DNA of 10,231 nt from Burkholderiales bacterium (GTDB taxonomy: Bacteria; Pseudomonadota; Gammaproteobacteria; Burkholderiales; Usitatibacteraceae). The stretch covers positions 1-10,231 of the forward strand of contig JADGRS010000078.1 in the NCBI GenBank assembly GCA_017880705.1. The letters run 5' to 3'. The notes beneath the pieces are model-generated. The model was not told the DNA's origin. It made no database searches and saw only the letters and a program-made list of their open reading frames with translations. This document shows positions 6,094-10,231 of the stretch, in pieces. The stretch's first letter is position 1; every line of letters starts with the position of its first letter. The position numbers and the translations under genes were made by a program.

Positions 6094-7349
6094 TCGAGGC
6101 CCTTTCCTTCCTCGCCCTTCCCGCCCTCGCCTGCGCGGCGCTGGTCGCCATCCACGCGTATTTCGGATTGCACGTCCTCGAGCGCAACGTGATCTTCGTC
6201 GACCTCGCGCTCGCGCAGGTCGCTGCACTGGGCGCGACCGCGGCCTTCCTCCTCGGCCATCCGCCCCAGGGCCTCGCGGCGCACGCCTATGCGCTCGGCT
6301 TCACCGTCGCCGCCGCGGCCCTCCTCGCCTCGACGCGCGCGTGGTCGGGCCGCATCCCGCAGGAAGCGCAGATCGGCGTGGTCTACGTGGTCGCCGCGGC
6401 CGCGGCGCTGCTCCTCGTCGATCGCGCTCCCCAGGGCGCCGAGCACATTCGCCAGATCCTCACGGGAAACATCCTCACGGTGGGGTGGAGCGAGCTCGCG
6501 TGGGCGATCGCGCTCTACGCGGCGGTCGGCCTCGCCTATCCGTGGATCGCGCGAGCCCTCAAGCCCTCGGGATGGATCTCGGAGTTCGCCTTCTACGCGG
6601 CCTTCGGCGTCGTCGTCACGAGCTCGGTCGCCCTCGCGGGCGTGCTCCTGGTGTTCGCCTTCCTCATCATTCCGGCGGCGATCGGCGTGCTCCACGCCAC
6701 GCGCTTTGCCTCGCAGCTGGCGATCGCGTGGATCGCGGGAACGGCGGCGGCCTTCGTGGGCCTCGCCATTTCCTACGCGAGCGACCTCTCGACCGGCGCG
6801 ACGCTCGTATGCACCTACGGCGCCGCGCTCGCGATCGCGGGGATCGCGCGCGGCCTTCGCCGGGAGCGCCGCGCGAAATTCGGCGCGGCCCTGCGCCTTG
6901 GCCGATGGCTCGCCGCCGCGCTCCTCGCGGCCTCGGCGATCTGGATCGCGATCTCGCCGCGCGCCGACCAGCCGCTGCTCGACTCGCTCGAGCACGCGTT
7001 TCCCGCGATCCGCGGCGCCTACATGGATGCGAAGTCCCTCGCGATCGGCGCCGAAGCCGCGGCCTACGGCCGGCGTTACCGCGATGAAGCCGACAAGCTG
7101 CGCGCACGCGAGGCGGAGCGCCGCTGGAAAGGCGAGCCGCTCGACGAGGAGGAGGTAAGGCGCATCGCCTCGTTCGAGAAGTCGTACAACGAGATGATCC
7201 GCGGCGAGGAATTCGTCACGCGCGAGGTGAGGAGCCGCGCGCGCGAGGCGAAGCGCTGGTGGATCGCGGGCGCGTTCCTCCTCGTCGCCGCGATCCTCGC
7301 CGTCTCGCTTCCGGCGTGGAGATCGATCCCCCGAAGCGCTCCTAGATGA
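6090..7349 (+). CDS. ZnuB-like metal ABC permease with long C-terminal extension
   Basis: This 419-residue membrane protein starts with GTG in a GTGA overlap with the upstream stop, a sign of translational coupling. Residues 1 to about 257 match the ABC-3 (ZnuB/TroC) permease family: IPQEAQIGVVYVVAA, ILTGNILTV and VLLVFAFLIIPAAIGVLHAT are the recognisable segments, with about eight hydrophobic helices. Family members usually end near 260-290 residues. Here an Arg-rich stretch (254-272) leads into an added hydrophobic helix (about 273-288), about 100 highly charged, probably helical residues (289-389), and a last helix (390-410). The positive-inside rule puts the charged loop in the periplasm. 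No ATPase gene lies beside it. It ends tail-to-tail with the SET gene, overlapping by 8 nt. The core assignment is strong; the extension's role is unknown. Confidence 0.88.
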   Translation: MIEALSFLALPALACAALVAIHAYFGLHVLERNVIFVDLALAQVAALGATAAFLLGHPPQGLAAHAYALGFTVAAAALLASTRAWSGRIPQEAQIGVVYVVAAAAALLLVDRAPQGAEHIRQILTGNILTVGWSELAWAIALYAAVGLAYPWIARALKPSGWISEFAFYAAFGVVVTSSVALAGVLLVFAFLIIPAAIGVLHATRFASQLAIAWIAGTAAAFVGLAISYASDLSTGATLVCTYGAALAIAGIARGLRRERRAKFGAALRLGRWLAAALLAASAIWIAISPRADQPLLDSLEHAFPAIRGAYMDAKSLAIGAEAAAYGRRYRDEADKLRAREAERRWKGEPLDEEEVRRIASFEKSYNEMIRGEEFVTREVRSRAREAKRWWIAGAFLLVAAILAVSLPAWRSIPRSAPR

Positions 7350-7758
7350 AGCCCCGGCACCTGGCGGCGCCGCAGCGGCAGGCAAGCTTGCCGTTGTGGT
7401 GCGATTCGCCATAGTCGGCGGTGAGCTCCTCGCCGCGCGCGATGGCGCGCCGCGCATAGAACTCGGCGCGGTCGGCGGTGCAGCGAATGAAGGTGTTCGC
7501 ATCGCACGAGTGATTGATGAAGCGGAAGCCCCGGGGGCTGCGCGTCGCGTCGATCGCATGGCGCTCGAGCTCGACGATCGCGACGATCCTCTTCCCCTTC
7601 GCGCGGCGGCGCGACTCGCGCAGCCCGATCACCTCGCCTTCGAACTCGCCGATCTTCGCTCCCTTGGGAATCCGCGAGCCGCTGAACAGCCCCTTGCCGA
7701 CGATCGCGCTTCGCCCGACCACCAGGGCCTCGTAAATGCGCCGCCAATCGCGCTTCAT
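7342..7758 (-). CDS. Small SET-domain protein-lysine methyltransferase
   Basis: This 138-residue protein is essentially one SET domain plus a post-SET zinc motif. Visible signatures are SAIVGKGLFSGSRIPKG (17-33), RFINHSCDAN (79-88), ARGEELTADYGE (107-118) and CRCGAARCRG (127-136). The last holds the C-x-C-x4-C zinc ligands, which pair with C85 of NHSC in known SET enzymes. The family transfers methyl from S-adenosylmethionine to lysine side chains; Y116 is the conserved catalytic-site tyrosine. Many bacterial members of this compact type exist, mostly with unknown targets. ATG 7758 gives a complete domain; only a weak upstream GACGA-like site is seen. It is divergent from a small lysine-rich RHH protein gene (56-bp gap) and convergent with the permease gene (8-bp overlap). 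Confidence 0.9.
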   Translation of the reverse strand: MKRDWRRIYEALVVGRSAIVGKGLFSGSRIPKGAKIGEFEGEVIGLRESRRRAKGKRIVAIVELERHAIDATRSPRGFRFINHSCDANTFIRCTADRAEFYARRAIARGEELTADYGESHHNGKLACRCGAARCRGFI

Positions 7759-7769
7759 TTCGTCATAAT

Positions 7770-7788
7770 CGCGGTATTCGCGACCGCG
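7770..7788. promoter_or_regulatory. Small dyad in the SET/RHH divergent gap
   Basis: CGCGGT (7770-7775) and its complement ACCGCG (7783-7788) flank a 7-nt centre in the 56-bp gap (7759-7814) between divergent genes. It could be a binding site, for example for the adjacent RHH protein, but 6-bp GC-rich arms arise by chance often in DNA of this composition. Confidence 0.2.
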
Positions 7789-7814
7789 AGACCATAGACC
7801 ACAGGGCGATTCCC

Positions 7815-8078
7815 ATGAAGAAAGCAGACCTCGAGAAGTTGAAGGGCCGCAAGCTCGCCGGCGCCGGCACCACTCCGGACCGCTTCGGCAAGGGCGCCGC
7901 CGCGGTGCTGGACAAGCGGGAGCAGCGCGAGCGGGAGCGCGAGATGGGCCTCGTCCCGTTCGCCGTGAAGCTCCACTCCGACCTGGTGCGCGACCTTCAT
8001 GCCGCCGCCGAGAAACGCGGCGTGGGATTGAACGAGCTCACCGCGGAGCTGCTTCGAAAGGGCATGGCCGCCAAGTAG
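7815..8078 (+). CDS. Small ribbon-helix-helix-like protein with basic N-terminal tail
   Basis: This 87-residue protein has two parts. Residues 1-45 are lysine- and arginine-rich and low in hydrophobics (KKADLEKLKGRKLAG, then KREQREREREMG). Residues 46-84 look like an Arc/MetJ-type ribbon-helix-helix: strand VPFAVKL (47-53), helix 55-68, turn RGVG, helix LNELTAELLRKGM. RHH proteins bind DNA as dimers through the strand, so it is probably a small DNA-binding protein or regulator. Similar short proteins seem to recur in betaproteobacteria, from memory. AGGG (7803-7806) lies 8 nt before the ATG. It is divergent from the SET methyltransferase gene and 52 bp upstream of an exported-protein gene. 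Confidence 0.75.
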   Translation: MKKADLEKLKGRKLAGAGTTPDRFGKGAAAVLDKREQREREREMGLVPFAVKLHSDLVRDLHAAAEKRGVGLNELTAELLRKGMAAK

Positions 8079-8121
8079 CTCGCATGTGGCGCGTAGTTTG
8101 CCATGGGCGCGCCCATGCGAG
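8079..8121. other. Overlapping inverted repeats before the exported-protein gene
   Basis: A perfect 16-bp palindrome, CATGGGCG joined to CGCCCATG, lies at 8102-8117. Its right half also belongs to a second inverted repeat: CTCGCATG-T-GGC (8079-8090) can pair with GCCCATGCGAG (8111-8121), leaving one bulged T and a 20-nt loop. The two pairings exclude each other. They fill the 52-bp gap between the RHH stop and the ATG at 8131. No T-run follows, so it is not a standard terminator. Confidence 0.5.
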
Positions 8122-8130
8122 AATGCGCTC

Positions 8131-8706
8131 ATGAAACAGTACGTTGCCGCGCTCGCATGCGCCATCGCCGTGTGCGCAAGCGCACAAACCAGTCCGATTC
8201 CAGCGCCCGTGGACTGGCGGCCGGAATCGTTCCTCTTCCCGCTGCAGTTCGCGCCGTCCATCCCGTACGAGGGGGTGGAGTACGTGCGCTTCGCGCCTTC
8301 GTGGCAGCGCTTCGATTCCGACGGCGGCTTCAGCTACGTGATCCTGTGGGACGTGAAGACGCGGCCCGTGGCGCCCGAGGATCTCGAGGACTACCTCGAG
8401 GCTTACTTCACTGGACTCATGAAGAACGTGGGCGTGAAGCGCGAGCTCTCCGAGAAGGAGATCAAGACGGCGGCCGCGGTGCATCCGATGGCCGCGCTCG
8501 CAAGCTGGGAACAGGGATACGGAATCGAGGTGCGCACCTGGAACGCGTTCTCCAAGGGCGAGGCGCTGCTCCTTTACGGCGAGGTCGGGCAGCGCAGCTG
8601 CGGCGAGCGCATGCAGATCTTCTTCGCCTTTTCACGCTCACCGCGAGACCGGCCCATCTGGGATCGCCTGCGCGAGGTGCGGAACGCGACGACCTGCCGG
8701 GTCTGA
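8131..8706 (+). CDS. Exported protein of unknown function
   Basis: I do not recognise this 191-residue protein. It begins with a clear signal peptide (MKQYVAALACAIAVCASAQ, likely cleavage after ASA at residue 18). There is no proper lipobox, so it should be soluble in the periplasm or secreted. The mature part is rich in aromatic residues (DWRPESFLFPLQFAP, APSWQRF, YVILWDVK), then an acidic helix-like stretch (PEDLEDYLEAYFTGLMKN), and ends with two cysteines (RSCGER and ATTCRV) that could form a disulfide. ATG 8131 was chosen over the upstream in-frame ATG at 8086 because it begins the signal peptide; a GAGA is seen about 8 nt before it. The gene ends 4 bp before yaeQ, suggesting co-transcription. 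Confidence 0.75.
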   Translation: MKQYVAALACAIAVCASAQTSPIPAPVDWRPESFLFPLQFAPSIPYEGVEYVRFAPSWQRFDSDGGFSYVILWDVKTRPVAPEDLEDYLEAYFTGLMKNVGVKRELSEKEIKTAAAVHPMAALASWEQGYGIEVRTWNAFSKGEALLLYGEVGQRSCGERMQIFFAFSRSPRDRPIWDRLREVRNATTCRV

Positions 8707-8710
8707 TGCC

Positions 8711-9256
8711 GTGGCGCTCAAGTCCACCATCTTCAAGGCCGAGCTGCAGGTCTCCGACCTCGACCGCAATCATTTCGCCACTCACGCGCTCACCATCGCG
8801 CGCCATCCATCGGAGACCGACGAACGCATGATGGTGCGCGTGCTCGCGTTCGCGTTGAATGCCGACGACGCGCTCGAGTTCGGTCGCGGCCTCTCCTCCG
8901 AGGGCGAGGCCGACCTCGTGAAGAAGGACCTTACGGGCGCCATCGAGCTGTGGATCGACGTCGGGCTGCCCGACGAGCGCGAGGTGCGCAAGGCCGCGGG
9001 GCGCTCGCGCGAGGTGAAGGTCTATCTCTACGGCGGGCGCAGCGCCGCGCAGTGGTGGGGCCAGAACGAAGCCGCGCTCGCGCGGCTGCGCAACGTCTCC
9101 GTGATCGAGATTCCGGCCTCGGTGTCCGGCGCCATCACCTCGCTCGCCGAGCGCAACATGCGCATCGACTGCACCATCCAGGATTCCCAGATGTGGCTCG
9201 CCGCCAACGACGAGACGCTCCACTTCCAGCCCGTGGTGCTGAAGGCCCCGGGCTGA
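8711..9256 (+). CDS. yaeQ: YaeQ family protein
   Basis: The 181-residue product matches YaeQ closely, beginning VALKSTIFKAELQVSD with RHPSETDERMMVRVLAFAL (31-49) and the C-terminal IQDSQMWLA. Length is normal for the family. Known structures show a PD-(D/E)xK nuclease-like fold, and E. coli YaeQ was first found as a multicopy suppressor of an rfaH defect in haemolysin expression; its biochemical role is still unclear. Candidate acidic and lysine positions of that fold are seen in GAIELWIDVG (E79, D83) and VKVYLYG (K103). GTG 8711 gives the conserved N-terminus; an ATG at 8706 is in another frame. No good ribosome-binding site is seen, so translation may depend on the gene ending 4 bp upstream. 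A helicase gene follows after 63 bp. Confidence 0.95.
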   Translation: MALKSTIFKAELQVSDLDRNHFATHALTIARHPSETDERMMVRVLAFALNADDALEFGRGLSSEGEADLVKKDLTGAIELWIDVGLPDEREVRKAAGRSREVKVYLYGGRSAAQWWGQNEAALARLRNVSVIEIPASVSGAITSLAERNMRIDCTIQDSQMWLAANDETLHFQPVVLKAPG

Positions 9257-9319
9257 CCGGAACCAACTGAGGCGATCGAAGTGAACTCGCGGGCGCGTTG
9301 AGGCTCGAACAAGGAACAC

Positions 9320-10231
9320 ATGACAACAGCAGAACCCCAAGACGAGCGCGGCTTCGCCGCCCTCGGGCTCGATCCGCAGATCGTTGCCGCCCTCACGAGC
9401 CTCGGCTATGAGGAGCCGACCCCGATCCAACGCGAGACCATTCCGCCGCTGATCGCGGGGCGCGACCTCCTCGGGCAGGCCGCGACCGGCACGGGCAAGA
9501 CCGCCGCGTTCGCGCTGCCGATCCTGCAGCGCATCGTGAACGAGGGCAAGGGCGAAGGCCCCGTCGCGATCGTGTTGGTGCCGACGCGCGAGCTCGCCAT
9601 GCAGGTCTCCGAAGCGGTGCACCGTTACGGCAAGGCATTGGGCGTCACCGTGCTCCCGGTCTATGGCGGGCAGCCCATCGGGCGCCAGCTGCACGCGCTG
9701 CGCGCCGGCGTGAACGTCGTCGTCGCGACACCCGGGCGGGCGCTCGACCACATCCGGCGCGGCAGCCTCGCTCTCGCCGGCGTGCGCGTGGTCGTGCTCG
9801 ACGAAGCCGACGAGATGCTCGACATGGGCTTCGCCGAGGACATCGAGGCGGTGCTCGCCGAGACCCCGAAGGAAAGGCAGACGGTTCTCTTCTCGGCGAC
9901 GATGCCGCCGCGCATCGAGGCGATCGCCAAGCGCAACCAGCGCGACCCGATGCGCATCAGGATCGCGCGCACCGTGGAAGCGGCCGGCGAGATGCCGAAG
10001 GTCCGGCAGCAGGCGTACCTCGTGCACCGCAACGCGAAGATGCTCGCACTCGCGCGCGTGCTCGACCTCGAGTCGCCCGCCGCGGCGATCGTCTTCTGCC
10101 GCACGCGCACCGAAGTCGACGAGCTCACCGAGACCATGACGGCGCGCGGCTTCCAGTGCGAGGGCCTGCACGGCGGCATGACGCAGGAGCAGCGCGACCG
10201 CGTGATGAAGCGCCTGCGCGCGAAGACCACC
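9320..10231 (+). CDS. DEAD-box RNA helicase, 3' end beyond the window
   Basis: The first 304 codons of an ATP-dependent RNA helicase run open to the window edge. Motifs appear in order: Q motif with F12 and PTPIQ (33-37), Walker A AATGTGKT (54-61), PTRELA (88-93), TPGR (137-140), DEAD (161-164), SAT (192-194). The start of the second RecA domain follows, with IVFCRTR and a GLHGGMTQEQR motif. The final Arg-finger motif and any C-terminal RNA-binding tail are outside the window, so DeaD/CsdA, RhlE or another subgroup cannot be settled; the long spacing and AxARTVEAAGE-like linker leave a DeaD-type protein possible. Such enzymes unwind short RNA duplexes in ribosome assembly and mRNA turnover. 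AAGGA (9311-9315) precedes ATG 9320. Confidence 0.95.
   Translation, partial: MTTAEPQDERGFAALGLDPQIVAALTSLGYEEPTPIQRETIPPLIAGRDLLGQAATGTGKTAAFALPILQRIVNEGKGEGPVAIVLVPTRELAMQVSEAVHRYGKALGVTVLPVYGGQPIGRQLHALRAGVNVVVATPGRALDHIRRGSLALAGVRVVVLDEADEMLDMGFAEDIEAVLAETPKERQTVLFSATMPPRIEAIAKRNQRDPMRIRIARTVEAAGEMPKVRQQAYLVHRNAKMLALARVLDLESPAAAIVFCRTRTEVDELTETMTARGFQCEGLHGGMTQEQRDRVMKRLRAKTT

Noticed and set aside
9257..9319. Promoter or terminator between yaeQ and the helicase gene
   Set aside because: No stem with a T-run and no spaced -35/-10 pair was found in these 63 bp; only the helicase ribosome-binding site is clear.
8462..10171. Long minus-strand open frame opposite yaeQ and the helicase gene
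   Set aside because: Both sense-strand genes have full sets of family motifs. The antisense frame shows no domain and is explained by high GC.

Overview
The window is GC-rich bacterial chromosome with dense, tightly packed genes and strong G/C bias at third codon positions. Together the gene content suggests a betaproteobacterium (Burkholderiales/Nitrosomonadales-like): a two-domain MarR-GNAT regulator, YaeQ, a small ribbon-helix-helix protein with a lysine-rich tail, a dispersed repeat whose reading gives the familiar VIPAFAGMT peptide, and a second repeat built on AAAATTCGT/ACGAATTTT. This taxonomic reading is inference; no rRNA or other marker gene is present. No tRNA, rRNA, CRISPR array or complete insertion sequence is visible.

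Layout, left to right. (1) 12-1409 (+): a membrane-anchored phospholipase D/cardiolipin synthase-type enzyme. It converges on a minus-strand pair, and the two 3' ends meet inside a long nested inverted repeat (1405-1483) that contains both stop codons. (2) 1479-3820 (-): an exported M28 zinc aminopeptidase with a C-terminal fibronectin-like segment, followed 35 bp later by a MarR-GNAT fusion protein. A perfect 10+1+10 palindrome (2427-2447) overlaps the peptidase stop codon and a promoter-like sequence that would give the regulator a leaderless mRNA. (3) 3905-7349 (+), divergent from the peptidase: an exported acetamidase/formamidase with a duplicated C-terminal module, then a ZnuA/TroA-like metal-binding protein whose start codon lies inside a dispersed hairpin repeat, then a ZnuB-like permease joined by a 4-nt GTGA overlap. 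The permease carries about 150 extra C-terminal residues. No ATPase gene accompanies the pair. (4) 7342-7758 (-): a small SET-domain protein whose 3' end overlaps the permease gene by 8 bp. (5) 7815 to the right edge (+): a small RHH protein divergent from the SET gene, an exported protein of unknown function, yaeQ, and the first 304 codons of a DEAD-box RNA helicase.

How the genes may work together. The left half is mostly envelope and periplasmic: lipid synthesis, peptide trimming, amide hydrolysis and metal uptake. The MarR-GNAT protein probably controls its own promoter and possibly others. The right half is cytoplasmic: protein methylation, DNA binding and RNA metabolism. The points most worth a second look are the permease extension, the repeat-embedded start of the metal-binding protein, the duplicated acetamidase module, the SET gene next to a lysine-tailed DNA-binding protein, and the nested palindrome between the convergent genes.
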